From the NCBI RefSeq assembly GCF_907177275.1, contig NZ_CAJSLV010000001.1:186001-250000 (forward strand): a stretch of 64,000 nt of DNA, given 5' to 3'. This DNA comes from Actinacidiphila cocklensis (GTDB taxonomy: Bacteria; Actinomycetota; Actinomycetes; Streptomycetales; Streptomycetaceae). Position numbers and translations under genes: made by a program. How positions within the stretch are numbered: the first letter of the stretch is position 1; each line of letters begins with the position of its first letter. Of this stretch, positions 17,443-26,321 are shown one piece after another. The notes under the pieces were generated by a model. It saw nothing but the letters and a program-made list of their open reading frames with translations. It was not told where the DNA came from and did not search any database.

Positions 17443-18276
17443 TTACGCGGGGAAGTCCGCGGCGCCGCTGGCCTCGGCCCACTTCCTCGTCTCCACGGCG
17501 CGCGCCTCGCCCGCCGCCAGGGCCGCGCTCACGGCCTGCGCGCCCAGCAGAATCCGGCGCGGCGGGTCGTCGTGGCCGGCGACGTCGATCAGGACGCGGG
17601 CGGCGCGGACCGGGTCGCCGGGCTGGGTGCCGTTGTTCTCCGCTCGATACGTGTTCATGGCCCCGACGGTCCCCTCGTAGTCGGGACCCACGGCGTGCAG
17701 CTCCATCGACGAGCCCTGCCAGTCCGTCCGGAAGGCACCGGGTTCGACGATGACGACCTTGACGCCGAAGGGGGCGACCTCGTTGGCCAGGACCTCGGAG
17801 AAGCCCTCCACGGCGAACTTCGCGCTCTGGTAGGCGCCCATGCCCGGAGTGCCGCCCACCCGGCCGCCGAGGGAGGAGAACTGCAGAAACGTTCCCGAGC
17901 GCTGTTCGCGCAGCACCGGAAGGGCGGCCCGGGTGACGTTGACGACCCCGAAGAAGTTCGCCTCGAACTGGGCGCGGAAGTCGTCCTCCGCCATCTCCTC
18001 GATGGGAGCGCTGTTGGCGTACCCGGCGTTGTTGACGACGACGTCCAGGCGCCCGAAGGCGTCGACGGTCTCCCGCACCGCGTTCTGCGCGGCCGCGGTG
18101 TCGGTGACGTCCAGCGCCACCGTCCGCACCTGGTCGCCGTAGCGGGAGACCAGGTCCGCGAGCTGTTCCGGACGGCGCGCCGTCGCCATCAACCGGTCGC
18201 CGGCCTCCAGGACCGCCTCCGCCAGGGCACGCCCGAATCCCCGGGACGCGCCAGTGATCAGCCATGTGCGAGCCAT
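17443..18276 (-). CDS. short-chain dehydrogenase/reductase (SDR), 277 aa
   Basis: Classical SDR with TGASRGFG near residue 10, LDVTDT, NNAG, catalytic Ser (QFSSLGG) and YxxxK (YQSAKFAVEG). The ATG at 18276 is chosen because AGAAGGA lies 4 bases upstream; the frame is open to 18372. First gene of the tandem SDR pair. A weaker copy of the repeated motif (copy F) lies 165 bp upstream. Substrate unknown; such pairs often act on small ketones or aldehydes. Confidence 0.92.
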   Translation of the reverse strand: MARTWLITGASRGFGRALAEAVLEAGDRLMATARRPEQLADLVSRYGDQVRTVALDVTDTAAAQNAVRETVDAFGRLDVVVNNAGYANSAPIEEMAEDDFRAQFEANFFGVVNVTRAALPVLREQRSGTFLQFSSLGGRVGGTPGMGAYQSAKFAVEGFSEVLANEVAPFGVKVVIVEPGAFRTDWQGSSMELHAVGPDYEGTVGAMNTYRAENNGTQPGDPVRAARVLIDVAGHDDPPRRILLGAQAVSAALAAGEARAVETRKWAEASGAADFPA

Positions 18277-18440
18277 GTGTTCCTTCTTTCCTGTTTCGTC
18301 CGGAAATGTCCCCTCATTATGCGAGCGCGAGGTCCTGAAGGAAGCACGCATGACGGAAGACCGCGGCAGCACATGGACGACGTGCCCGGCACACGTATGA
18401 GCAGGACATCTCCGAGTCTCGTCCCGCGCCCGCCGGCGGA

Positions 18441-18465
18441 CTACAGTCGTTTGACGGCCGGTCGG
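18441..18465 (-). promoter_or_regulatory. repeated operator-like motif, copy F (weak)
   Basis: The minus strand reads GCCGTCAAACGACTGTAG, about five mismatches to the 18-bp consensus but keeping CCGTCAA and GACTG. It lies 165 bp before the SDR at 18276. Confidence 0.35.
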
Positions 18466-18640
18466 CCCCTGGGCCGGCGCCGGCTGCCGTCAGTCATCGG
18501 ACGCACGTCGGTCGCGTGACGGCAGGGCACCGCGTGGCCGGTCAGGGCTCTGGCGAGGATTTCGCTCCGGCAGGTCGGTATCCAGCGCTCCATGCTGACG
18601 GTGGAGGCGGCGAGAGGGCCGGGGCAGCAGCACGACAGAG

Positions 18641-18663
18641 CACGGGGCCGTCCAGGCCCCGTG
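18641..18663 (-). terminator. hairpin terminator candidate
   Basis: Perfect 9-bp arms CACGGGGCC and GGCCCCGTG with a 5-base loop, 145 bp past the stop of the leftward gene at 18808. A second small GCCCCG/CGGGGC hairpin lies at 18783-18802 directly beside the stop. Confidence 0.5.
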
Positions 18664-18807
18664 CAGGTGAAGAGACCGGGTGAGGGGCAGGGCATCCGGA
18701 GATCGGAGGTCAAGGCCGTGACCTGGGCGCGTGATGTATCGGCACCGCAGTGTCGTGACGGCGGATCTGCCTGATCCGGTGTGCCCCGCCCCCAACCGGG
18801 GCTTTCG

Positions 18808-21800
18808 TCAGGCCGGAACGACCTCCAGGCTCACCAGCCGCGCGTCGGTGTCGCGCCCGCCGGTGACGGCCAGCGCCACATAGCGGGCGGTCACGCCGAC
18901 ACCGAGGGCCGCGGTGAGGCCGCGGCGCCGGAGTTCGCCCGCCGCGCTGTACGCCAGCCCGTCCGTGCTGAACTCCACAGCCGTGGCGGGGACGCGGCCC
19001 GGAGTCCACACGGTACGGATCTCCCGCACGTCGACCGGCCCGCCCAGATCCACCACCATCCGGCCCTGCGCCGAGCCGGGACGCCACGAGGTGGCGGGAT
19101 TCCCGTCGACGGCAGCGGCAGGATCCGACATGCCTGCGGGCCGCGGCGCGGTGGGGAAGGTGTTGCGGCCGAGAGCGACATCCGCGAGCGGGTACGCCGC
19201 CACGCCGGCCACGCTGACCTCCGCGGTCCTGCCCGGCTGGACGTCCACCTGGGCGCTCGCGCCCGAGGGTGCGGTGACCAGCAGCCGCGCGCTGGGGCCG
19301 CTGATCCGCACCGTCGCGGCGTCGACGACCTCCACCCGCAGACCTGCGGGGACCGCGCCGCCCGCGCGGGACGTCAGGGTGAAGCGGGCGGGGACGACCG
19401 CCGCGGTGGCGCCGGCCAGCTCCACCGCCACGTCCGTGCCGGCCGCGGTCACCTGCTGCGTGCCGGCGTAGAGCGTGGGTTCGGAGCTGCTCTGGGGGAC
19501 CGACACCGTCGTGGTGACGGCGTCAGCGGAGAGGTTGAACAGACTCAGATGTCCCCCCGCGGTACTGGCCTTCACCGCCGTGTCCTGTGCCGTCGGTGCG
19601 GGCAGTGCCGCAGCCGCCCGCACCTCGCCAGGGTCGCCCGACGGCAGGCCCTCCACCAGCAGCGGCTCGGCGGGGCCGTCGGAGAGCAGCACCAGATCCC
19701 CGTACACCGACAGCGGGTTGGCCGCGCCCCGCACCACAAGGCCCGCCCGCCCGTCGACCGACAGCCAGTTGCCGCGACTGGAGAGGTCCGCTTGCGGGAA
19801 GCGGGCCAGATCGGTCCATGTCCGGCCGTCGGCCGAGCCCTGGACGCGGTAAGCGCGGGCCGCCGCCGTCTCCCAGCGCAGCGTCACGCGGTCGAAGGCG
19901 CGCGCGGCGCCGAGGTCCACGGTGAGCCAGCTGTCCGAGCGGCCCCGGTCCGCGACGGCGACGGCCCACCGGGTGGTGAGACTGCCGTCCACCGCCAGCG
20001 CGGCGCCCTTGCCGGTGTCGGCCGACGAGGCGGTGGCCGTCGCGGCCTGCGCGAGGTCGGGGCCGTCCGCGCCCTCACGGACCTCGAAGGCGTACAGCGA
20101 GTAGCCGTACGTCGGGTGGCCCGCGACGCCCTGCATCCGCACATACCGCCACGAGCCGGCGGGCACCGTGACGTTGTCGACGCGCGGGCCGGGCGCGGCC
20201 CCTGAGTTGCCACTGTCCTGCGAGGCGACCTGCGCGCTGCCCTCGGCCGCGGTGTACGTACGGCTTCCGTCGAGCCCGGCGACACCGGGCATCGTCAGGT
20301 TCTGCACGCGCAGGGAGCCTTCACCCGCGGCCGTACCACTGGTCGCGTAGACCACGGCGCCGGACGGCAGAGTCGTGAATCCGGCCCTTCCCGAGTCCAG
20401 CGTCAACAGGGTCGCGGTCGCGTCGAATCCGTCCCGGACCTGCCGGTACGTCGCCACCGTCCGCGTGAGCACCTTCGCCGCCGTCGCGGGCAGGAACATC
20501 GGGGTGACGCCGCTGAGTGCGAACAGCCAGTCGTCGTGGGCCGGTTGCCAGCCGAATTTCACAAATCCCGGCTTGCTGACCGACCCGGCCCAGGCCGCCG
20601 GGGTCTGATGGGCCACCAGGCCCGGACCGTCACCGAAGTCCTGCACACCCGAGGCGCGTTGGAACATCTCCAGGTCCGACAGCGGCTCGACGACCCCGCC
20701 GTGGGCCGCGCGCCACTCGTGCAGCAGATAGCTGATCGCCACCTCGGCGCGGGCCTCGGGCTCGTACTTCGCCTCGCCGGAGAACTTCGCCAGCCGGTAG
20801 AGCGGCGCGTATGCCTGGTACGGCGCGAGCCGTGCGGCCAACGCGGCCTCGCCCCAGGCCGCCGCACGGTCCCCGGCCACCTGCGCCAGGAAGGCCAGCG
20901 GGATCACATCGCGCCCGTAAAGGTGTTCACGGTCCGCGACCATCGGCATCAGCGGCTCGCCCGCGTCGCTCATCACCATCAGCAAAGTGCGCCACAGCTG
21001 CTCGGCGTTCGGCTGCGCGGTGAGCACCTCCGGCAGCGGACGGCCGGCGGTCAGGAAGTGCGCGGCGTTGCGGCCCGAGGTGCGCCACAACTCCTGCTGG
21101 TAATGCGGCCCGAAAGAGCCGTGGTTCTCCACGATGAAGGTGTCGTACAGATTCTGCGCGGTGTTCGCACTGACCGCGACGCCGTCGACCACGGCGGGGT
21201 TGGCCAGGTCCGCAGCCGGCAGCCCGGTCTCGTTGCGGCTCCACCGGCCGTACGCCGCACTCCAGTCGCCGAACCGCGGGTCGTCGGCGGCCCAGGCAAG
21301 GCCCGGGGCGAGCGACTGGGCGTAGACGCCCATCTCCTCCAGCTTGGTGTCCCCGACGAAGCCGCCCTTGGCGCCGTTGGGCGTCCATGAGCCGGAAGCC
21401 GGGTCGTTGCCGTTTCCCAACGCGGTGGTGTATGCCGCCTGTTCGCGGACGATCGTGTCGACGTGGCCCTGCGTCACCGCGTCCAGCTGGTCCCAGAGCA
21501 GCCGTGCTGCGAGCACGAAGTAGAGCTGGAAGGTGGTGTCGAAGAAGAGGGTCTTCCCCCACTCGGTGCCGCCCGTGAGGCGGTTGGACGCCGCAAAGTG
21601 CCGGATCGTGGCCAGGGTGTGCGACCGCAGCGTCTCCTTGTCGACGCCCGCGCTCGCGGCGTCGTACGTGCCGCGCGTCAGCAGGACGGCGTTGCCGAGG
21701 ACGACCACGAAGTTGTAGTCGGTGCGCGCGTAGGAGCCGGCCTTGGCGTCCCACTGCGTCTCCGCCCAGCGGGTGTGGGTCAGCAGCGCCTGGTAGTACG

Positions 21801-21978
21801 CGGCGGCGACGTCGTCAGGGGCACCGCCCGCGCCCGGCCCGCCGGCCGCGTCCTGGCCCGTGGGTGCGGCAGTCGCCGGGACGGCTCCGACCGACAGCGG
21901 CGTGGCGACCGCGAGGGATGTCAGGGCGGCGAGTTGGGCGAAACGCCTTCTGCCCAGGCTGGCGGGGTCAGTGCTCAC
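18808..21978 (-). CDS. Tat-exported protein with discoidin (F5/8 type C) domains, 1056 aa
   Basis: The N-terminus has a twin-arginine signal (LGRRRFAQL, hydrophobic core, ATAAP cleavage region near residue 38). Residues 50-500 are Trp- and helix-rich and resemble an alpha/alpha-barrel catalytic or binding region. A galactose-binding-like domain follows at about 600-720 (GKGAALAVDGSLTTRWAV, LTVDLGAARAFDRVTLRWE), then a beta-rich region, and a second discoidin-like domain at the C-terminus (AAAVDGNPATSWRP, VVDLGGPVDVREIRTVW). This layout suggests an extracellular polysaccharide-acting or -binding enzyme; no catalytic motif is certain. A 12-bp LacI-type palindrome 17 bp before the ATG argues for sugar-controlled expression. 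Confidence 0.85.
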   Translation of the reverse strand: MSTDPASLGRRRFAQLAALTSLAVATPLSVGAVPATAAPTGQDAAGGPGAGGAPDDVAAAYYQALLTHTRWAETQWDAKAGSYARTDYNFVVVLGNAVLLTRGTYDAASAGVDKETLRSHTLATIRHFAASNRLTGGTEWGKTLFFDTTFQLYFVLAARLLWDQLDAVTQGHVDTIVREQAAYTTALGNGNDPASGSWTPNGAKGGFVGDTKLEEMGVYAQSLAPGLAWAADDPRFGDWSAAYGRWSRNETGLPAADLANPAVVDGVAVSANTAQNLYDTFIVENHGSFGPHYQQELWRTSGRNAAHFLTAGRPLPEVLTAQPNAEQLWRTLLMVMSDAGEPLMPMVADREHLYGRDVIPLAFLAQVAGDRAAAWGEAALAARLAPYQAYAPLYRLAKFSGEAKYEPEARAEVAISYLLHEWRAAHGGVVEPLSDLEMFQRASGVQDFGDGPGLVAHQTPAAWAGSVSKPGFVKFGWQPAHDDWLFALSGVTPMFLPATAAKVLTRTVATYRQVRDGFDATATLLTLDSGRAGFTTLPSGAVVYATSGTAAGEGSLRVQNLTMPGVAGLDGSRTYTAAEGSAQVASQDSGNSGAAPGPRVDNVTVPAGSWRYVRMQGVAGHPTYGYSLYAFEVREGADGPDLAQAATATASSADTGKGAALAVDGSLTTRWAVAVADRGRSDSWLTVDLGAARAFDRVTLRWETAAARAYRVQGSADGRTWTDLARFPQADLSSRGNWLSVDGRAGLVVRGAANPLSVYGDLVLLSDGPAEPLLVEGLPSGDPGEVRAAAALPAPTAQDTAVKASTAGGHLSLFNLSADAVTTTVSVPQSSSEPTLYAGTQQVTAAGTDVAVELAGATAAVVPARFTLTSRAGGAVPAGLRVEVVDAATVRISGPSARLLVTAPSGASAQVDVQPGRTAEVSVAGVAAYPLADVALGRNTFPTAPRPAGMSDPAAAVDGNPATSWRPGSAQGRMVVDLGGPVDVREIRTVWTPGRVPATAVEFSTDGLAYSAAGELRRRGLTAALGVGVTARYVALAVTGGRDTDARLVSLEVVPA

Positions 21979-21995
21979 GGCGGGTCTCCTACGTC

Positions 21996-22007
21996 GACAA
22001 CGTTGTC
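21996..22007. promoter_or_regulatory. LacI-family operator candidate
   Basis: A perfect 12-bp palindrome GACAACGTTGTC, typical of LacI-family repressor sites controlling glycoside-degradation genes in actinomycetes. It lies 17 bp upstream of the discoidin-protein ATG, where binding would block transcription or its start. Confidence 0.7.
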
Positions 22008-22247
22008 ATAGGTGGTCGGGCCATTCTTCGCGGTCGCGGACGCGGGAGTCAAGAGACGTGCTCAGCACGGCGGGCACGCCCAGTGGCCTGGGGGTACTCA
22101 TGGACGCGGCTGTCGACCGCCATGACGGAGAAGGCGTGCAGCCGGCGGTGGATCCCTCGTCGCCCGAGGCCGTCGTCCTCCGCTGTCCGGCGCGGGCCGG
22201 TGGCGATACGCAGACGGGTATGCGGCCGGATGCGCGGCGGGCGCGGC

Positions 22248-23066
22248 TCAGCGCTTGTAGCCGACGCCGCCGTAGAAACCGATGTGCGACAGCTCCTCCG
22301 CGGTCGGCGCCGGGCCGTCCGGCCGCCACAGCGGTGCCTGGACCAGTCCGGGTTCGAGCAGTTCCAGGTCGCCGAAGAGGCCCAGCACCTGCTCGTACGG
22401 CCGCAGGGTCAGCGCGGCGGTGGCCCTTCTGTCCCGGTAGACGTCCCGGGCCTGCGACCAGTTCGGGTCCGACCGGTGGAAGTCGGTGGTGGAGTGGGTG
22501 AGGACCAGGTGACTGCCTGCCGGAAGCGCGTCCAGGTACGCGGCGACCAGCCCGGCCGGATCCTCGTCGTCCTGGACGAAGTGCAGGATCGCCATCAGCA
22601 TCAGGCCGACCGGCTGGTCGAGGTCGATCAGCTCGCCGATGGTCGGGTGGTTCAGGATGCTCTGCGGGTCCCGCAGATCACCCAGGAGGAAACCGGTGTT
22701 GCCCGTACCCAGCAGGTGGGCGCCGGCGTGGGTCGCCACGATCGGGTCGTTGTCCACGTACGCCACCCGCACATCCGGCGACAGCTCGTGCGCGACCTGG
22801 TGGGTGTTCGGCGACGTGGGGATACCCGTGCCGATGTCGATGATCTGCCGGACGCCGCTCTCGACCAGCAACCGCACAGCCCGGTGCATGAACGCCCGGT
22901 TGGCCCTTGCCATGGGCACGAGCTCCGGCGCCAGGTCGATCACCCGCTGCGCGGCCTCGCGGTCCACCTCGTAGTTGTCCTTGCCGCCGAGGTAGTAGTT
23001 GTACATGCGGGCCGGATGCGGCCTGCTGGTGTCGATCTCGTCGGCGGTGAATCCCTGGTCGGTCAA
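22248..23066 (-). CDS. DUF574-family SAM-dependent methyltransferase, 272 aa
   Basis: The hallmark of this streptomycete-rich S-adenosyl methyltransferase family is present near the N-terminus: RPHPARMYNYYLGGKDNYEV (residues 15-34). The cofactor loop is DIGTGIPTSPN, followed by VAYVDNDP and the GDLRDPQ segment. The start is a TTG at 23066, chosen because GGAGG lies 9 bases upstream and the signature begins 14 codons in. Family members are numerous in Streptomyces and have been linked to development, but specific substrates are not known to me. Cytosolic. Confidence 0.9.
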   Translation of the reverse strand: MTDQGFTADEIDTSRPHPARMYNYYLGGKDNYEVDREAAQRVIDLAPELVPMARANRAFMHRAVRLLVESGVRQIIDIGTGIPTSPNTHQVAHELSPDVRVAYVDNDPIVATHAGAHLLGTGNTGFLLGDLRDPQSILNHPTIGELIDLDQPVGLMLMAILHFVQDDEDPAGLVAAYLDALPAGSHLVLTHSTTDFHRSDPNWSQARDVYRDRRATAALTLRPYEQVLGLFGDLELLEPGLVQAPLWRPDGPAPTAEELSHIGFYGGVGYKR

Positions 23067-23286
23067 GGCCGTTGTCCTCCGGTCTGTGCTTCGTGCCCGG
23101 GCGATGCGCGTAACCCCCGGCGGGTGCGGGTCGGTTCTTCACGCCGACACCACCGTAGCCGCCGGTACGGGAGTTCCCGCTTGGCCCGGCGCCGGGCCGC
23201 GACCGGGTCGTCGAGGCAGGCAAGTTCGCCGCGTAAGCGCCCAGTCGGTGGCACGAGCACCCGGCAGCAGCACCGTTGCCGGGTGC

Positions 23287-24138
23287 TCAGTGGCGGTACG
23301 CGGCTGTGGCGATCTCGATGAAGGAGCGGATCAACGGGTTGGTGTCGCCTTCGTTCCACACCGCCACCACCCGGCTCGGCGCCATGTCGGCCAGCGGTAC
23401 CACGGCCAACTCCGCGGGCAGGTCGTGTCCGAGCGGGGCCATGCCGACCGTGCCGTTCCACAGCACCGCTTGCAGGCATTCCTGGACGGCGTGCACGACC
23501 GGGCCCTCGCGTGGCCTGCCGCCGTTCCAGTACGACTGCCAGAGGGGGTCGGTTCCCTGCGGGAACTGGAACCAGCGGCGGTCGCCCACGTCGGCCAGCC
23601 GCAGCTTGTCGCGGCGGGCCAGCGGATCGTCGGCGCGCAGGACCACGCCGACCGGATCGGTCCGCAGCGCCCGGACCGCCAGGGCGGTCTCGTCGAACGG
23701 CGCCCGGGTGAGGGCGACGTCGACCAGTCCGGCGCGCAGCCCGCACGTCGGGTCGGTCAGATCGGTGTCGCGGATGCGGATGTCGATTCCGGGATGGTTT
23801 CTGCGGTAGGCCGCGGCCAGCCTGGACACTCCCGGGTCGGTGCCGTCGCCCAGGATGCCGACGGTGATGGTCGCGACGCCGGCCGCCGCGCCGACGCGTA
23901 CACGGACGCGGTCGGCATGGTCGAGCAGGTCCCGCGCCTCGTCGAGGAGCACCATGCCGACCGGGGTGAGCGTGACCCCGGTCGGCGAGCGGGCGAACAG
24001 CAGGGCGCCGACGTCAGCCTCCAGCCGCTTGATCGCCCGGCTCAGGGGCGGCTGGCTCATGTGCAGTCGGGTGGCGGCCCGGCCGAAGTGGCGTTCCTCG
24101 GCGACCGCCACGAAGTAGCGCAGGGTCCATAGCTCCAC
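23287..24138 (-). CDS. LysR-family transcriptional regulator, 283 aa
   Basis: N-terminal winged HTH (VELWTLRYFVAVAEERHFGR, AATRLHMSQPPLSRAIKRLE), then a periplasmic-binding-like effector domain (about residues 90-280). The GTG at 24138 is set by homology to the LysR start; there is no clear ribosome site. A 19-bp perfect palindrome (24146-24164) lies 8 bases upstream, in the shared region with the divergent cupin gene at 24214. This is the classic arrangement for a LysR protein regulating itself and a neighbour. The effector is unknown. Confidence 0.92.
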   Translation of the reverse strand: MELWTLRYFVAVAEERHFGRAATRLHMSQPPLSRAIKRLEADVGALLFARSPTGVTLTPVGMVLLDEARDLLDHADRVRVRVGAAAGVATITVGILGDGTDPGVSRLAAAYRRNHPGIDIRIRDTDLTDPTCGLRAGLVDVALTRAPFDETALAVRALRTDPVGVVLRADDPLARRDKLRLADVGDRRWFQFPQGTDPLWQSYWNGGRPREGPVVHAVQECLQAVLWNGTVGMAPLGHDLPAELAVVPLADMAPSRVVAVWNEGDTNPLIRSFIEIATAAYRH

Positions 24139-24145
24139 GCTGCCA

Positions 24146-24164
24146 CGATACCCACGGGGTATCG
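24146..24164. promoter_or_regulatory. LysR operator candidate
   Basis: CGATACCCACGGGGTATCG: perfect 8-bp arms with a 3-base centre in the LysR/cupin intergenic region. Confidence 0.6.
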
Positions 24165-24213
24165 GCGCTGCGGGACGGGTCTTGGACACCGCCATGCTTC
24201 TGGCGGTGCACTC

Positions 24214-24714
24214 GTGAGCATGACCGAAGAAGCGAAGACCGGCGAGCCGCATCCTGACCCTGCCGTATCGGTGGTGGGTCCCGGCGGCGGCGAAACGATC
24301 GTTCTGGGGACCACGCGCATGCGCGTTCTGGAGGACGGAAGCCACACCGGGCACCGCCTCGCGATCGCCGAGTCCGTCCTCGCCCCGCACACCCAGGGAC
24401 CGCCGCAGCACCGCCACGCCCGGCATGACGAGGGCTTCTACGTCCTCTCCGGCACCGTGCGGTTCACCGTCGGCGACGAGGACCACGACGCCACCACGGG
24501 CACGCTCGTGATGGTTCCGCCCGGTACCCCGCACACCTTCGCCAACCCGACCGATCAACCCGCCGTCATGCTCAGCACATTCACCCCCGACCTGTATGTG
24601 CAGTACTTCCGGGACCTCCAGGAGGTACTCGCCGGCGGCCGGCCGCTGACGCCACAGGCCAACATCGAGGCGATGAGCCGCTTTGCGACCCGGCCCGCCA
24701 CCGACCTCGCCTGA
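24214..24714 (+). CDS. cupin-domain protein, 166 aa
   Basis: Small single-cupin protein. Cupin motif 1 is HRHARHDEGFYVLSGTVRFT, with His/His/Glu metal ligands, and motif 2 is PPGTPHTFANP with the final His. The C-terminus (LYVQYFRDLQEVLAGG) is helical. Such proteins may be metal-dependent oxygenases, isomerases or small-molecule binders. Start is GTG 24214 or ATG 24220; the region upstream has no strong ribosome site. Divergent from the LysR gene at 23287 and probably its target. Confidence 0.9.
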   Translation: MSMTEEAKTGEPHPDPAVSVVGPGGGETIVLGTTRMRVLEDGSHTGHRLAIAESVLAPHTQGPPQHRHARHDEGFYVLSGTVRFTVGDEDHDATTGTLVMVPPGTPHTFANPTDQPAVMLSTFTPDLYVQYFRDLQEVLAGGRPLTPQANIEAMSRFATRPATDLA

Positions 24715-24809
24715 AGCCGACGGCCCGCCCCGGCCACCCTCCTTTCCACCGGCGCGGCAATCGACGCGTCGACGGGTCCCCGTGATCCGGTGGCCCATGA
24801 ACGGGAACG

Positions 24810-25169
24810 ATGAACATCGCCTACTGGATCGTCGCGGGACTGCTCGCGCTCTTCTACTCCTACGCAGGCACGGTGAAGGTGGTCCGCAGCCGCGATCAGC
24901 TCCGGCCGATGATGGCCTGGGTCGACCGCATACCCTTGCCCGCCACCAGGGCACTGGGGACGGTCGAAATACTCGGTGCGACCGGGCTGGTCGTGCCGCC
25001 GCTGACCGGCGTCGCCTCCTGGCTGGCGCCGGCCGCGGCCATCGGCTTCGTACTCCTGCAGATCGGTGCGATCGCTGTCCACCTGACCGGCGAGGACCGC
25101 CGGATCGCACTCAACGTCGGGCTCACCGCCACCGCGGCCGTGACCGTCTGGCTGGCCACCGGACTGTGA
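24810..25169 (+). CDS. DoxX-like membrane protein, 119 aa
   Basis: Four predicted transmembrane helices (about residues 5-22, 47-65, 70-90, 98-117) and the DoxX-family opening AYWIVAGLLALFYSYAGTVK followed by a VEILGA segment. DoxX-like proteins are small quinone- or thiol-linked membrane proteins; no catalytic activity can be shown here. Follows the cupin gene by 95 bp on the same strand, so it may be co-transcribed under LysR control. Convergent with the second LysR gene. Confidence 0.85.
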   Translation: MNIAYWIVAGLLALFYSYAGTVKVVRSRDQLRPMMAWVDRIPLPATRALGTVEILGATGLVVPPLTGVASWLAPAAAIGFVLLQIGAIAVHLTGEDRRIALNVGLTATAAVTVWLATGL

Positions 25170-25250
25170 TCGAGCGCAGTCTGCGACCGGTGGATGCGGC
25201 CGTGGGGCCGGCCGACGCGACCGGGACGGTGCGGATGAGCGGCGGAAGCT

Positions 25251-25280
25251 GGAGGAGCGTGGCGCCGTCGCTGCTCCTCC
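25251..25280. terminator. hairpin terminator candidate
   Basis: GGAGGAGC (25251-25258) and GCTCCTCC (25273-25280), 8-bp perfect arms between convergent genes. Confidence 0.55.
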
Positions 25281-25302
25281 TGGCGGCGTTTGTGTTCGGT
25301 TC

Positions 25303-26190
25303 TCAGCCGTGCGTGCCCCCGGGCTCCGGGGCGTGGGCGGTGGCAGCTGCCAGCAAGTGGCGCAGCGCCGGTCCCGGCGGCCCCGGCAGTACCGCGAGGT
25401 ACGTGGTCAGAGCCGGCCGGGCCAGCGGCCGGATCGCCGTGCGCGGCAGATTCGGCAGAGGCCCCACCTCGTAGAACACCGTCCAGGACGGGGCCAGGGG
25501 GCTTGCGCCGATCGACGTCAACGTGGCGAGCAGGTCGGTGAAGGGGGGTCCGGCCGGTGCTCCGGCGAGCGGGGCGACCAGGTCGTGGAAGGGCGGGTTG
25601 TCCTCCCGCGCGGCCAGCCGCAGCGGCAGGTGCGCCAGTCGGTCCGGAGCCAGCTCCGCGGCTTCGGCCAGCGGATGCCCGCCCGGCAGGGCCGCGTACA
25701 GCCGGTCCTGCCACAGGGGCAGCAGCTCCAGGCCGGGCGCGTCGGGCCGGGCACGGACCAGGGCCGCGTCCAGCTCGCCGGACCGCACCGCAGCGAGCCG
25801 CTCGGTCACCGGCAGCCGGACGGGCCGCACTCGGAGCCCGGGCGCGCGGACCGCGAGCTTCTCCAGCAGCTGGTAGACCCGGTCCCCCGGGCCGTGCACG
25901 GTGCCCAGTCTGAGCACGCCGGTCGCGCCCGCCGCGACCTCGGCGGCCACCGCCCGGGTGCGGGCGGCAGCGGCGAGTACCGCCCGTGCCTCCGGGAGCA
26001 GCCGCTCCCCGGCGCCGGTGAGACTCACCCGGCGGGTGGTGCGGATGAAGAGCAACAGGCCCAGTTCCCGCTCCAGCATGCCGATCTGGCGACTCACCGC
26101 CGATTGGACGGTATGGAGTCGCTCGGCGGCTCGGCCGAAACCGCCTTCCTCGACGACCGCCACGAAGTACCGCAGCTGCCGTAGTTCCAT
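25303..26190 (-). CDS. LysR-family transcriptional regulator, 295 aa
   Basis: LysR HTH at the N-terminus (MELRQLRYFVAVVEEGGFGR, AAERLHTVQSAVSRQIGMLE) and an effector domain after residue 90, here unusually Ala/Pro/Leu-rich. GGGAGG lies 7 bases before the ATG at 26190. Divergent from a second cupin gene (26322), repeating the LysR/cupin arrangement 2 kb to the left; the two LysR proteins share the HTH layout but are otherwise dissimilar. The target is probably the cupin gene. Confidence 0.92.
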   Translation of the reverse strand: MELRQLRYFVAVVEEGGFGRAAERLHTVQSAVSRQIGMLERELGLLLFIRTTRRVSLTGAGERLLPEARAVLAAAARTRAVAAEVAAGATGVLRLGTVHGPGDRVYQLLEKLAVRAPGLRVRPVRLPVTERLAAVRSGELDAALVRARPDAPGLELLPLWQDRLYAALPGGHPLAEAAELAPDRLAHLPLRLAAREDNPPFHDLVAPLAGAPAGPPFTDLLATLTSIGASPLAPSWTVFYEVGPLPNLPRTAIRPLARPALTTYLAVLPGPPGPALRHLLAAATAHAPEPGGTHG

Positions 26191-26321
26191 CTGCCGACCT
26201 CCCCCCGGCCCATCCCGATCGGAGATGACTGTACGTGCGAATGGGCGCTGGTTCGGCGGCTGTCGCCCTGCTCGAATGGAGCGGTCGGTGCGAGGGACCG
26301 GAAGCGGCGGAAGGACGACGG

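Larger units (their letters stand above)
18277..18807. other. intergenic region, no convincing gene
   Basis: About 530 bp between an SDR start and the end of the discoidin-domain gene. Short open frames exist on both strands but none has a ribosome site with a plausible protein. It holds motif copy F and the hairpin 18641-18663. Confidence 0.55.

Noticed and set aside
18783..18802. GCCCCG/CGGGGC hairpin with a trailing TTT next to the stop at 18808
   Set aside because: The T-run is on the side of a rightward transcript, for which no gene is present; kept only as a remark.
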